From Longispora fulva (GTDB lineage: Bacteria > Actinomycetota > Actinomycetes > Mycobacteriales > Micromonosporaceae): a DNA stretch of 64,000 nucleotides. Below are positions 25,628-35,532 of this stretch, in pieces (positions within the stretch are counted from its first letter, which is position 1; every line of letters begins with the position of its first letter). The notes below the pieces were generated by a model. The model was not told where the DNA came from, ran no database searches, and worked only from the letters and a program-made list of their open reading frames with translations. Both the position numbers and the translations under genes were made by a program. Where the stretch lies: positions 4,650,001 to 4,714,000 of the forward strand of contig NZ_JADOUF010000001.1 in NCBI RefSeq assembly GCF_015751905.1, written 5' to 3'.

Positions 25628-26032
25628 CTATCCCGGCAGGACCGCCAGCGCCTCGACCTCGATCAGCAGATCCGGCCGGGCCAGCGCCACCACCTGGACC
25701 AGCGAGCTGGCCGGTCGCGGGCCGGCGCCGAGGAACTCGTCCCGGACCACCCGCACCGCCGGGAGGAACCCGACATCGGTCAGGAAGTAGGTGAGTTTCG
25801 CGACGTCGGCGAACCCCGCCCCGGCCGCGGCCAGGCAACGCTGGAGGTTCTCGAACACCTGGCGGGCCTGCGCCGCCGGATCGGCGCCGCCGACCAGGGC
25901 GCCGTGCTCGTCCAGCGCGATCTGGCCGGATATCACCACCAGGCGGCCGGTGGCGGTGACGACGTGGCTGTAGCCGTTGCCGGGGGCGATGCCGGGCGGG
26001 GAGACGTGGCTGAGTCGGGTCATGGTGACCAT
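25628..26032 (-). CDS. RidA/YjgF-family protein
   Basis: This 134-residue trimeric protein of the enamine/imine deaminase family has SHVVTATGRLVVISGQIALDEHGALVG, then QARQVFENLQRCLAAAGAGFADVAKLTYFL and the C-terminal RPASSLVQVVALARPDLLIEVEALAVL. In canonical RidA the active arginine sits in a conserved R-x-x-V segment; here the corresponding region reads GPRPASSLVQV. So the fold is sure and the deaminase activity probable. It is followed 30 bp later by the DUF3099 gene on the other side of its start. Confidence 0.88.
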   Translation of the reverse strand: MVTMTRLSHVSPPGIAPGNGYSHVVTATGRLVVISGQIALDEHGALVGGADPAAQARQVFENLQRCLAAAGAGFADVAKLTYFLTDVGFLPAVRVVRDEFLGAGPRPASSLVQVVALARPDLLIEVEALAVLPG

Positions 26033-26062
26033 GATCGCCCACCCGGGTCCACCCGACGGGGC

Positions 26063-26425
26063 CTACTCGTCCTGGTCGACGATCCGGCCGCCCTCGGGGA
26101 TCGCCGTCACCTCGGTGGTCGAGGTCGGGGCCAGCGCCTCGTGCGCGGCGTGCCGCTGGGCCAGCTTGCCCCGCAGGGTGTGTTCCTTCTTCGGCGGGCG
26201 GTCGTTGGCGATCAGGACCGCCATCCACGGCAGCAGCACCATGCCGGCGAGGCACAGCGGCAGCCAGAGCCAGAGCAGCGGGGCCTCGTTCATCACGAGG
26301 ACGGTCGCCAGCACGAGGCAGACGATCCGCAGGCCCATCATCGACGCGTAGCGGATCTGCCGGCTGCGCAACTGGTCGGCCTGGCTCCGCTCGGCATCGG
26401 TGATGAGGACCGCTCGGCTTTTCAC
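26063..26425 (-). CDS. DUF3099 membrane protein
   Basis: About 120 residues: a basic N-terminus (SRAVLITDAERSQADQLRSRQ) typical of DUF3099, two adjacent helices (MGLRIVCLVLATVLVM and LWLWLPLCLAGMVLLPWMAVLIAND), and a charged cytoplasmic tail. The GTG at 26425 matches the family start, though the ribosome-site spacing is short. Function unknown. It is divergent from the methyltransferase at 26538. Confidence 0.82.
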   Translation of the reverse strand: MKSRAVLITDAERSQADQLRSRQIRYASMMGLRIVCLVLATVLVMNEAPLLWLWLPLCLAGMVLLPWMAVLIANDRPPKKEHTLRGKLAQRHAAHEALAPTSTTEVTAIPEGGRIVDQDE

Positions 26426-26537
26426 CCCTCCAGCGTAGTCCTGCCGACCGGCTCTCTCGGGGGCACCGGCACTACTACGTTTATAGTAAAGGGCGCATCG
26501 CGGGGCCGGGCGCCGGGCGATGCGGGAGGATGACCAC

Positions 26538-28007
26538 GTGCAGATCACTCCGCTTCTGGAACCCGCCGGCATCGCCCGACTCCGCGAGGCCCTCACCGCC
26601 GCCGACTACACCCGCGCGGGCGTCGAGGCCCGGCTCGGCCCGGAGGCCGAGGACGCGCTCGCCCGCAACGACTTCCGGCCGGCCCTGCGGCTGCTCGGCG
26701 ACTCGCCCCTGGACACCCTGATCCGGTTGTACGTCTGCGGCCAGACCGTCCCGCACGCCACGGTCGCCGCCGCGCTGCCCGTCGAGGACTGCGTCGACGG
26801 CGGGCTGCTCGAGCCCGTGCCCGGCGGGCTGCGCGCCGGGGTAGACCTGCACCCGTACGAGGGCTGGTGGCTCGTCGCCGACGCCCCCGAACTGCTCCGG
26901 CCCGGGGCCCCGCTGCGCGCCGACCACGTGCTGGGCGTCGGCGGGGCGTCCAACACCCTCGCGCTCGCGACCCTGCGCGCGCCGGTGGAGACGGCGCTGG
27001 ATCTCGGTACCGGCTGCGGGGTGCAGGCCCTGCACCTGTCCCGGCACGCGCGCCAGGTGACCGGCACCGACCTGTCCGAGCGGGCCCTGCGGTTCGCCGC
27101 CACCACGGCCGCCCTCAACGGACTGGACTGGGAACTCCTGCACGGCGACATGACCAAGCCGGTGTCCGGCCGGCGGTTCGACCTCGTGGTCAGCAACCCG
27201 CCGTTCGTGATCGGCCCCGGGCAGGGCTCGCACATCTACCGTGACTCCGGCCGGGCCGCCGACGGGATCTGCGCCGAGCTGGCCGGCCGCGCGGAGGAAC
27301 TGCTCACCGAGGGCGGCCACCTGCAGTTCCTCGCCAACTGGGCGCACGTCGAGGGCGAGCCCTGGCAGGACCGGGTCGGTTCCTGGCTCGCCGGGACCAA
27401 CGTGGACGGCTGGGTCATCCAGCGCGAGATCCAGGACCCGGTGTCCTACGTCCAGCTGTGGCTGCGCGACTCCGGGGACCAGTTCGACGCGCAGCGGGCC
27501 GCCGCGTGGCTCGACTGGTTCGACGAGCAGCGGATCGAGGCCGTCGGCTTCGGCCTGATCACCCTGCGCCGGCGCTCCGCCGGCGGTTTTCCCCGGGTAC
27601 GCATGGAGGACGTCCACCAGCAGATCGAGCAGCCGATGGGCGCCCGGATCGCGGACTGGTTCACCCGGCAGGACTATCTGCGCACGTCCGCGTCGTCCGA
27701 CCTGCTCGCCGGCCGGTTCGTCGCCGCCGGGGGCCTGCGGCTGCACACCGGGTCCGAGCTGGGGGACGACGGGTGGGAGAGCGTGTCGCGTCGGTTGGAG
27801 CAGACCCGGGGCATGCACTGGACCGAGGACATCGACGAGGCCACCGCAGCACTGGTGGCGTCGTCGTCCGGGGGCGTCACGCTGGGGGACCAGTTGGGGC
27901 TGCTCGCGGTCGCTTACGGGCTGGACGAGGAGGCGTTGACCGAGATCGCGCTGCCGGTGGTCGCGCACCTCGTGGAACGCGGGTTCCTGGATCCGGTGCG
28001 CGACTAG
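26538..28007 (+). CDS. two-domain methyltransferase (DUF7059/DUF7782 type)
   Basis: This 489-residue protein starts at a GTG with GGGAGG eight bases upstream. The N-terminal 120 residues form a winged accessory domain (DUF7059 type). The SAM domain has LDLGTGCGVQALHLS (155-169) and the amino-methylating signature SNPPFVIGP (219-227), as in N5-glutamine and some RNA methyltransferases. The C-terminal domain (ADWFTRQDYLRT onward) is the DUF7782 part. The NPPF motif argues for methylation of an exocyclic or side-chain nitrogen. The target is not known to me. The divergent region contains a TATAGT that could serve as a -10 box. Confidence 0.85.
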   Translation: MQITPLLEPAGIARLREALTAADYTRAGVEARLGPEAEDALARNDFRPALRLLGDSPLDTLIRLYVCGQTVPHATVAAALPVEDCVDGGLLEPVPGGLRAGVDLHPYEGWWLVADAPELLRPGAPLRADHVLGVGGASNTLALATLRAPVETALDLGTGCGVQALHLSRHARQVTGTDLSERALRFAATTAALNGLDWELLHGDMTKPVSGRRFDLVVSNPPFVIGPGQGSHIYRDSGRAADGICAELAGRAEELLTEGGHLQFLANWAHVEGEPWQDRVGSWLAGTNVDGWVIQREIQDPVSYVQLWLRDSGDQFDAQRAAAWLDWFDEQRIEAVGFGLITLRRRSAGGFPRVRMEDVHQQIEQPMGARIADWFTRQDYLRTSASSDLLAGRFVAAGGLRLHTGSELGDDGWESVSRRLEQTRGMHWTEDIDEATAALVASSSGGVTLGDQLGLLAVAYGLDEEALTEIALPVVAHLVERGFLDPVRD

Positions 28008-28016
28008 GGCCGGATG

Positions 28017-28898
28017 TCAGGCCGTGCGGCCGTAGGAGATCGTGCGGGACCTCTCGGTGAAGCCGTTGCGGAGGTAGACCGCGACGGCTCCCGTGCCGTT
28101 CTCGCTGTCCACGTCCAGGTTGACCTCGTCGACGCCGGCGACCGCGCCCGCCCGGGCGGCGTTCTCCAGGAGGGCCCCGGCCACGCCACGGCCACGCCAC
28201 GGACCCCGGGTGCCGAGGACGCCGATGTGCACGGCCTTCGGGCCGAACGCGACCGCGTAACCGACGACCGTGTCCCCGTCGAAGGCCAGGAACGACCATT
28301 CGGGCCGGAAGTCGGGGTGACCGGTCCGGGCCGGCAGCCACTCGGCTTCCGGGGTCGGGGTGAAGCCGTAGTGTTCCGCGAACGCGTCGTGGTGCGCAGC
28401 CCACAGCCCGTGCCCGAACTCCGGCCGGAACGTCTCGATCCGCAGGCCCTCCACCGTGGTGGGAGCCACCGACAGCGACGTGGGACGCGACAGTTCCAGG
28501 TACTCGCGCAGCGGGGCCAACCCGAGCCGGGACAACAGCCGGATCGTCCGCTGGTCGCGCGAGTCCACCCGGGTGTCCGCCATGTCACCCGCTGGGACCT
28601 GGCCCAGCTGCCAGGCGAGCAGGTGCCGGCCGAGGCCCTCGCCCCACCGGTCGGGGTGCACGCCGCCGCCGAGGAAGTGGCGTCCGTGCCGGGCCCAGGC
28701 GTACCCCCAGGCCAGGAGCGTGTCGCCCTCCACGGCCAGCAGGGTCTCCCCCACCGGGACCATCGTGTTCCACTCGTGCCGGACGCCGTCGACGTCGACC
28801 GGCCAGCCGGCCCCCGTCCGGTGGTGGATCGTGGTCCGGAGCGCCGCCACGGCCTCGGCGTCGTCGAGGGTCGCCGGGCGCCAGCTGAGGTCAGTCAT
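28017..28898 (-). CDS. tandem GNAT acetyltransferase
   Basis: This 293-residue protein has two GNAT folds. The first (SWRPATLDDAEAVAALR, VHPDRWGEGLGRHLLAWQL) is degenerate. The second carries the acetyl-CoA loop VLGTRGPWRGRGVAGALLENAA and the closing NLDVDSENGTGAVAVYLRNGF, as in mycothiol-synthase-like GNAT pairs. The substrate is unknown. It ends tail to tail with the methyltransferase gene only 9 bp away. Confidence 0.87.
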   Translation of the reverse strand: MTDLSWRPATLDDAEAVAALRTTIHHRTGAGWPVDVDGVRHEWNTMVPVGETLLAVEGDTLLAWGYAWARHGRHFLGGGVHPDRWGEGLGRHLLAWQLGQVPAGDMADTRVDSRDQRTIRLLSRLGLAPLREYLELSRPTSLSVAPTTVEGLRIETFRPEFGHGLWAAHHDAFAEHYGFTPTPEAEWLPARTGHPDFRPEWSFLAFDGDTVVGYAVAFGPKAVHIGVLGTRGPWRGRGVAGALLENAARAGAVAGVDEVNLDVDSENGTGAVAVYLRNGFTERSRTISYGRTA

Positions 28899-29027
28899 CC
28901 GCCGATCGTCACCCGGGACGGAAGGCACGTCCACCGAATTCGGGGGCCGCGCCGCAGGAGGGGCCGGGAGCGGCGGGGCCAGGCCGTGGGACGGGCCGGG
29001 AGGAGCGGGTGGCCGCGTGCGGCGGGG

Positions 29028-29918
29028 TCAGCCCGACCAGCCCGCCAGGAGGGCAGCGGTCGGGATCGTCAGGAGAGCCGCGGCGGCCGTGTAGCAGGCC
29101 AGCCGGATCACCCGGGACGGGGACGGCGGGGCCAGGAGGCGGTGGACACGCTGCACGGTCGCCCCGCCCGTCGCCGCCAGGGCGCCGTCCGGGGCGGACG
29201 CCGTGCCGACCCTGGCCAGGGCCGTCGCCAGCGCCGCGCGGTCGCACACCGCGCACGCCCGGTCGTCGGCGAGCATCTCCACGAGGGTGGCGACGGCCGG
29301 CCGGGCGTGGCGCACCCCTGGCAGGCCCGGCAGCGCCGTGCGCCAGGCGGCGAACGGCAGGACGACGAGGTCGTGGCGCTCGGCGAGGTGGGCCCGCTCG
29401 TGGGCCACGACGGCCGCGAGTTCCTCGGCGTCGAGCAGGTCGAGCGCCCCGGAGCTGAGGACGACCCGGGAGTCCGCGCCGGGGAGGCAGTACGCGACGG
29501 CGTTCGGGTGGGCGAGGACCCGGCCGCCGGCCTGGCCCGGCCACGGGTCGGCGACGAGGTCGAGGAGTTCGCGGTGTCGGCGGCGGACCCACAGGGTGAC
29601 GAGAAACCGGTGCACGAGGACGCCGGCCAGCCAGGTCAGCAGGCCCAGCGCGACCAAGAACAGCGCGGTGTGCGCCGCCGGCAGCCGGCCGGTGCCCCGG
29701 ACCAGGGCCGCGAGCCCGTCGAGCAGGCCGCCGCCCAGCGGGGCGAGCGCGACGGCGACCGCCGCGCCGATCAGGGCCAGGCCGGCGGCCAGCCCGACGG
29801 CCTGCCAGAGGACGAGGGCCGCGCGGGGTTCGCGAAAGGTCCAGCGGGCTCGGGACAGCAGGAGCGGGGCCGGCCAGAGGAGCACCACGGCCAGGACGGC
29901 CAGCGCCAGGGCCGTCAC
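29028..29918 (-). CDS. M56/BlaR1-like membrane metallopeptidase
   Basis: This 296-residue protein has about four helices. The zinc-peptidase motif is HERAH (173-177) in AAVVAHERAHLAERHD, with a distal acidic residue in EMLADDRACAVCD. The terminal helix is IRLACYTAAAALLTIPTAALL. There is no large extracellular penicillin-binding sensor domain. The partner BlaI-type repressor gene lies 175 bp upstream on the same strand, so it probably cleaves or triggers cleavage of that repressor. The signal is unknown. A GTG at 29918 gives the start. Confidence 0.88.
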   Translation of the reverse strand: MTALALAVLAVVLLWPAPLLLSRARWTFREPRAALVLWQAVGLAAGLALIGAAVAVALAPLGGGLLDGLAALVRGTGRLPAAHTALFLVALGLLTWLAGVLVHRFLVTLWVRRRHRELLDLVADPWPGQAGGRVLAHPNAVAYCLPGADSRVVLSSGALDLLDAEELAAVVAHERAHLAERHDLVVLPFAAWRTALPGLPGVRHARPAVATLVEMLADDRACAVCDRAALATALARVGTASAPDGALAATGGATVQRVHRLLAPPSPSRVIRLACYTAAAALLTIPTAALLAGWSG

Positions 29919-30093
29919 CGGAGTCGGCCCGTCCGAGCGGGAGCGCCACCCGGCCGGAAGCGGTGGGCCACAGGCGGGTCGGCCCGGCTTCCGGGGCCGC
30001 CGAGCACGGGACGGCCGGGCCACGTTCCGATGGGGCTCCGCACAGGGCCGGCCGCCCGGCTTCCCGGGGCGGTCGGGGCCGACACGGTGGGCG

Positions 30094-30465
30094 TCATGCC
30101 AGGGCCTGGCGGCGGCGCACCGCCTCGCGGAGCGCGTCGGCCAGCGCCTCGACGTCGGCGTCGTCCACCTGGTCGGCGAACCGGGCCAGGGCCGCGCCCC
30201 GGTCGGCGGCCCCGTCGAGCGCCTCGCGCATCAGGGCCGCGATGTGGTCCTCACGCCCGGCGACCGGCCGGTACCGGTGCGCCCGGCCGTCCCGGTCCCG
30301 CCCGACGAGCTGCTTGCGCTCGAGCCGGGACAGCACCGTGAGCACGGTCGTGGCGGCGAGCCCCCGGTCGGGGAGGGCGTCGAGGATGTCCCTGGCCGTA
30401 CAGGGCGCGCCGGCCGACCACAGCACCTCCATGACGGCGTGCTCCAGTTCACCGAGCCGGGCCAT
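30094..30465 (-). CDS. BlaI/MecI/CopY-family repressor
   Basis: This 123-residue winged-helix repressor begins MARLGELEHAVMEVLWSAG. It has a recognition region (ARDILDALPDRGLAATTVLTVLSRL), a wing with the conserved RKQLVGRDRDGRAHRYRP, and a C-terminal dimer helix. Cleavage by an M56 peptidase normally inactivates such proteins in the region between these domains. The M56 gene follows. A dyad TTCTAC-N5-GTAGAA 34 bases upstream of the ATG is a likely operator. Confidence 0.92.
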   Translation of the reverse strand: MARLGELEHAVMEVLWSAGAPCTARDILDALPDRGLAATTVLTVLSRLERKQLVGRDRDGRAHRYRPVAGREDHIAALMREALDGAADRGAALARFADQVDDADVEALADALREAVRRRQALA

Positions 30466-30498
30466 GGGCTGGCACTCCTTCCGAAGACGTCGCGGCGA

Positions 30499-30515
30499 TT
30501 CTACAACCGGTAGAA
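30499..30515. promoter_or_regulatory. candidate BlaI operator
   Basis: TTCTAC and GTAGAA form a perfect dyad around five bases (AACCG), in the region between the BlaI-type gene and divergent sigB. BlaI family sites are TACA/TGTA-type dyads, so the match is to class rather than to consensus. Confidence 0.45.
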
Positions 30516-30620
30516 AAGATCCCCACTTCGTGCCACCTCCCCACCGCCTTACCTCCGTTTAACGCTCGGCAGTCCACTCTTAGCCGCATACGTTGAAACG
30601 GACACGGGGAGACGAGCAAG

Positions 30621-31538
<918 letters not shown>

Positions 31539-31541
31539 GGA

Positions 31542-31641
31542 GGACCCGCTGAGGACGACGCTGGCCGCACAGCGCACGAATCCGCAGGGCGCTGCCCTAG
31601 CGGCTCCGCACGCTGCTTGCCAGCCCCGCCCTCAGCGGGCC
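31542..31641. repeat. structured intergenic element C, 100 bp
   Basis: The ends match elements A and B in reverse orientation: GGACCCGCTGAGGACGACG at the left and CCCCGCCCTCAGCGGGCC at the right, forming a 15-bp stem with wobbles. The interior is unrelated to A and B but has its own hairpins, an agggc/gccct stem inside ccgc/gcgg and a ctggc/gccag stem. It begins three bases after the sigB stop. The total length is within one base of A and B. Confidence 0.7.
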
Positions 31642-31666
31642 ACTTCGCCTCAGATCAAGGGCAAGA

Positions 31667-34375
31667 TCACATTCGGCGCGGGCCGGTGTCCGAGCGGGGT
31701 TCCGGGGTGCCGAGTTCCACGATGGCGTGCAGCGCCACCACGCCCGAGCCGCCGACGATCACCGGGTTGAGTTCGAGCCGGTGCAGGGCCGGGGTCGCGT
31801 CCGCCAGCTGGCCGACCCGGACCAGGAGGTCCGTGAGGGCCTCGATGTCCACGACCGGGCCGCCGCCGTGGCCGAAGAGCAGCGGGGCCGCCAGGGGCGC
31901 GCGGAGGAGTTCGGCGGCGTCGACCCTGGTCAGGGGTGCCGCGCGCCAGGCCCGGTCGCCGAGGAGTTCGGTGTGCAGGCCGGCGAGGCCGAAGCCGACG
32001 ATCGGGCCGAAGGACGGGTCCTCGACCACCTCCACGACGCACGCGATGCCGGGCGCCGCCATCGGCTGCACCAGGAGCGGCTCGGCGGGGCCGAAGCGTT
32101 CGGCCAGTTCGGCGACGGCGCGGGACACCTCGGCCGGGGTGGCCAGGTTGAGCCGGACGGCGCCCAGGTCCAGGCGGTGCCGCAGTTCGGCGGACGCGAT
32201 CTTCACCGCGACCGGATAGCCCAGCTCGGAGGCCGCGGCCAGGGTGCCGGCGCCGCCCCGGGCCGTTCTGGCCGGCAGGACCCTGATGGCGTACGCGGAC
32301 AGCAGCTCCCCCGACTCGACGGCCACCACGGGCCCGGCCGGCTGTTCGGGCAGCTCGGCGGGGGTGCGGCGCCACGCGGCGTACCGGGAGACCCGGCCGA
32401 GGGCCGCCACGGCCGCCTCCACCGAGTGGTAGTGCGGGACGGTGCCCTCGGCGTGCTTCTCCAGGACGCCCTCAGCCACGAACGCCGCCACGATCGGCTT
32501 GTCGCCGGCCCCTTCGACGAGCACGTCGGCGTACCCGGCGGCGGAGCCCACCAGGGGTGGCACGAACACGGCGACCACGGCGTCGACGGCCGGGTCGGCG
32601 TTCGCGGCGCGCAGGGCCGCGGCCAGCTGGGGGCCGGGGGCCCCGACGTCGACCTCCAGCGGGTAGCCGGCCACGACCCGCAGGTCGGCGGACTCCGCGG
32701 CCTGGGCGGCGACCAGGCCCAGGGCGGCGGTGTTGCCGACGATCGCGATCCGGTCGCCGGCCGGCAGCGGCTGGCGGGCCAGCAGCAGCCCGGTGTCGAA
32801 CAGCTCGGCGACGGTGTCGACCCGCAGCACCCCCGACTGGGCGAACAGCGCCTCGACGCCGCGCTCGTTCGGGCCGGAGACCTCGTGCCGCCACCGCTCT
32901 GCCGCAAGCTGCGGTCTGGCGACCGCGATGATCGGCTTGTCCCGGCCGATGCCTCGGGCCAGCCGGGCGAACTTGCGCGGGTTGCCGAAGGTCTCCAGGT
33001 AGAGCAGGACGACGTCGGTGTGCCCGTCCGCGTGCCAGTACTGCAGGAGGTCGTTGCCGGACACGTCCGCGCGGTTGCCGGCGGACACGAAACTCGACAG
33101 GCCGAGCCCCCGCCGGCCGGCCTCGGCCAGCAGGGCCACCCCGAGCGCCCCGGACTGGCAGAAGAAGCCGACCCTGCCCGGCTCGGGCAGCCGGGGCGCG
33201 AGGGTGGCGTTGAGCCGGACGTCCGGGTCGGTGTTGGCGATGCCCAGGCAGTTCGGGCCGATGATCCGCATGCCGCGCAGCCGGGCCTCGCGGACGATCT
33301 CCAGCTGGGCCTCGACCCCCTCGGGGGCGCCGGTCTCCGCGAAGCCGCTGGAGACGATGACCAGGCCGTGCACGCCGACCGCCGCGCAGTCCTCGACGAT
33401 CCCTGGCACCCCCGAGGCCGGCACGGCGACGATCGCCAGGTCGACCGGGCCGGGCACGTCGCGGACCGACCGGAACGCCGGCAGGCCCTGGACCGTGCGC
33501 GCCCGGGGGTGCACGGGATAGATCGCGCCGGTGTACCCGCCGGTGCGCAGGCTCTTCAGCAGCGTGTGCCCGATGCCCGGCACCCGGGTGGACGCCCCGA
33601 ACACGGCCACCCCGCGCGGGGTGAGCAGTCGGGAGATCGACGCGGCCTCGGTGCGCGCCTCGCGGGCCCGGGCGATCCGGATCGACTTCTCGGTGGGCGC
33701 GTTGTCGAACACGAGGTGCACCACGCCGTCGGCGTAGGAGCGGTCGACGGAGTACCCGGCGTCGGAGAAGACCCGGAGCATGCCGCCGTTCTCGGGCAGC
33801 ACCTCGGCGACGAACTCCTCGATGCCCTCCTCGCGGGCGGCGGCGGCCAGGTGTTCGAGCAGGATGGAGCCGATGCCGCGGCTCTGGTGGGCGTCCTCGA
33901 CGACGAAGGCGACCTCGGCCCGGGCCTTGACCTCACCGTCCACCGAGCCATCGGCCGGGCCGGCGGCGTCGGACGCGCCGGCCGGGGGGAGCCGGTCGTA
34001 GCGGCCGACGGCGATCAGGTCCTCGCCCAGCTCGGCGACCAGCGCCTCCCTGGCGTGGTGGTCCACAGTGGTGAAGCGGGCCAGGTCGCGGTCCGGGATC
34101 CTCGGATATGCCGAGAAGTAGCGGTAGTAGCGGGTGCGCTGCGAGAGTCGGGAGTGGAAATTCCGCAGCTCAGGGCCGTCGGATGGTCGGATCGGGCGCA
34201 GGTGCACCGTGCCGCCGTCGGCGAGGAGCACGTCGGCGGCCCGGTGCGCCGGATAGTGCCGCCCGGCCGGGTCCGCGTCCCCCGGCTCGGCCGGATCCGT
34301 CGCCCCGTCGGGTCGGCCCGGGTCGGCGGCGTCGACCCATGGCGGGGCCGGGGCCGACCGCTCAGTCCCGGACAT
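31667..34375 (-). CDS. GNAT plus acyl-CoA-synthetase-like protein, Pat-type lysine acetyltransferase
   Basis: A 902-residue fusion. An N-terminal GNAT domain lies at about 50-235 (HLRPIRPSDGPELRNF; acetyl-CoA loop DAHQSRGIGSILLEHLAAAA). A CoA-binding Rossmann domain follows (GVAVFGASTRVPGIGHTLL), then succinyl-CoA-ligase-like domains (GPNCLGIANTDPDVRLN, FFCQSGALGVALL) and an ATP-grasp part (GYPVAVKIAS). This is the PatA layout, in which the GNAT domain acetylates lysines such as that of acetyl-CoA synthetase. The ligase half is usually regulatory. The next gene, acuC, ends 14 bases inside its start, pairing writer and eraser. The ligase loop reads SGPNERGVEALFAQSG, without the phospho-histidine SHTG pattern, so ligase activity is doubtful. 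Confidence 0.88.
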   Translation of the reverse strand: MSGTERSAPAPPWVDAADPGRPDGATDPAEPGDADPAGRHYPAHRAADVLLADGGTVHLRPIRPSDGPELRNFHSRLSQRTRYYRYFSAYPRIPDRDLARFTTVDHHAREALVAELGEDLIAVGRYDRLPPAGASDAAGPADGSVDGEVKARAEVAFVVEDAHQSRGIGSILLEHLAAAAREEGIEEFVAEVLPENGGMLRVFSDAGYSVDRSYADGVVHLVFDNAPTEKSIRIARAREARTEAASISRLLTPRGVAVFGASTRVPGIGHTLLKSLRTGGYTGAIYPVHPRARTVQGLPAFRSVRDVPGPVDLAIVAVPASGVPGIVEDCAAVGVHGLVIVSSGFAETGAPEGVEAQLEIVREARLRGMRIIGPNCLGIANTDPDVRLNATLAPRLPEPGRVGFFCQSGALGVALLAEAGRRGLGLSSFVSAGNRADVSGNDLLQYWHADGHTDVVLLYLETFGNPRKFARLARGIGRDKPIIAVARPQLAAERWRHEVSGPNERGVEALFAQSGVLRVDTVAELFDTGLLLARQPLPAGDRIAIVGNTAALGLVAAQAAESADLRVVAGYPLEVDVGAPGPQLAAALRAANADPAVDAVVAVFVPPLVGSAAGYADVLVEGAGDKPIVAAFVAEGVLEKHAEGTVPHYHSVEAAVAALGRVSRYAAWRRTPAELPEQPAGPVVAVESGELLSAYAIRVLPARTARGGAGTLAAASELGYPVAVKIASAELRHRLDLGAVRLNLATPAEVSRAVAELAERFGPAEPLLVQPMAAPGIACVVEVVEDPSFGPIVGFGLAGLHTELLGDRAWRAAPLTRVDAAELLRAPLAAPLLFGHGGGPVVDIEALTDLLVRVGQLADATPALHRLELNPVIVGGSGVVALHAIVELGTPEPRSDTGPRRM

Positions 34376-35528
34376 CCAGCGGATCCAAACCGTGCAGCGG
34401 GTACACGGCCCGGCGGGTGGCCATGATCGCCCGGTCCAGGGAGTCGGGTTCGAGCCCCGGCTGCCACGGGGTGTAGCGGCCCGTCCCGTCGTCGGTCATC
34501 CGCAGCGGCAGGTCGTCGTGCGGCCGGCGCTGGTGGGCGAGCTTCTTCCACCGGGCCGGGATCGGCGTCAGGGGATCGAGTTCCTGCCCCGAGGCGACCG
34601 CGAGCAGGTGGGTCCACGCGCGGGGCACGGCCGAGGACAGCGAGTAGCCCCCGCCGCCGGTCGCCACCCAGCGCCCGTCGCACAGCTCGTCGGCCAGCCC
34701 ACGCAGCGCGACGTACGCCGCGCGCTGGCCGTCGACCGTGAGCCGCAGGTCGGCGAGGGGGTCGAGCAGGTGGGTGTCGGCCCCGCACTGGGTGATCAGG
34801 ATCTGCGGCTTGAACGCCCGGAGCACCCCGGGCACCACGGCGTGGAAGGCGCGCAGCCAGGCCGCGTCGTCGGTACCCGGCGGCAGCGCCACGTTGACCG
34901 CCGAGCCCTCCGCGCCCGGCCCGCCGGTCTCGGCGGCGAACCCGGTGCCGGGGAACAGCGCGTACCCCGTCTCGTGCAGGCTCACCGTGAGCACCCGGGG
35001 ATCGTCGTAGAAGATGGACTGCACGCCGTCGCCGTGGTGCACGTCGATGTCCACGTACGCCACCCGCTCCGCGCCCAGGTCGAGCAGCCGGGCGATGGCG
35101 ACGGCCGGGTCGTTGAACACGCAGAACCCGGCAGCCGAGGCCGCGAACGCGTGGTGTAGCCCGCCGGCGATGCTCACCGCGCGCTTCGTCTCCGCCGACC
35201 ACACCGCCTCGGCCGCCTGGGTGGTGGCGCCGGCGACCAGGGCGCTGGCCGCGTACATGTCGTCGAAGCACGGGGTGTCGGCCGTGCCCAGGCCGTAGCC
35301 GTGGAACACCAGCTCGTCGGGGGCCCGGCGCACCGCCGCGAGGTATTCGGGGCTGTGCACCCGGCGCAGGGTCGCCTCGTCGGCCGGGCGGGGCGCGCGC
35401 ACGGTCAGCCCGCGCAACACGCCCAACTCGTCGGCGAGGGCCATGGTCAGCTCCAGCCGGACCGGGTCCAGGGGGTGCTCGCCGAGGTCGTAGCCCCGCA
35501 GCCCGTCGCTCCAGATCAATACGGTCAC
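34362..35528 (-). CDS. acuC: AcuC-type protein deacetylase
   Basis: This zinc-dependent class I/II histone-deacetylase-fold enzyme removes acetyl groups from lysines, classically from acetyl-CoA synthetase. It has 388 residues from the GTG at 35528. It shows the tandem histidines GGLHHAFAASAAGFCVFND, the metal site YVDIDVHHGDGVQSIFY, and the later QCGADTH and GGGGYSL loops. Its 3' end overlaps the start of the Pat-type gene by 14 bases. The sulfurtransferase gene ends four bases before its start, so the three form one operon. Confidence 0.93.
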   Translation of the reverse strand: MTVLIWSDGLRGYDLGEHPLDPVRLELTMALADELGVLRGLTVRAPRPADEATLRRVHSPEYLAAVRRAPDELVFHGYGLGTADTPCFDDMYAASALVAGATTQAAEAVWSAETKRAVSIAGGLHHAFAASAAGFCVFNDPAVAIARLLDLGAERVAYVDIDVHHGDGVQSIFYDDPRVLTVSLHETGYALFPGTGFAAETGGPGAEGSAVNVALPPGTDDAAWLRAFHAVVPGVLRAFKPQILITQCGADTHLLDPLADLRLTVDGQRAAYVALRGLADELCDGRWVATGGGGYSLSSAVPRAWTHLLAVASGQELDPLTPIPARWKKLAHQRRPHDDLPLRMTDDGTGRYTPWQPGLEPDSLDRAIMATRRAVYPLHGLDPLDVRD

Positions 35529-35532
35529 AGGG

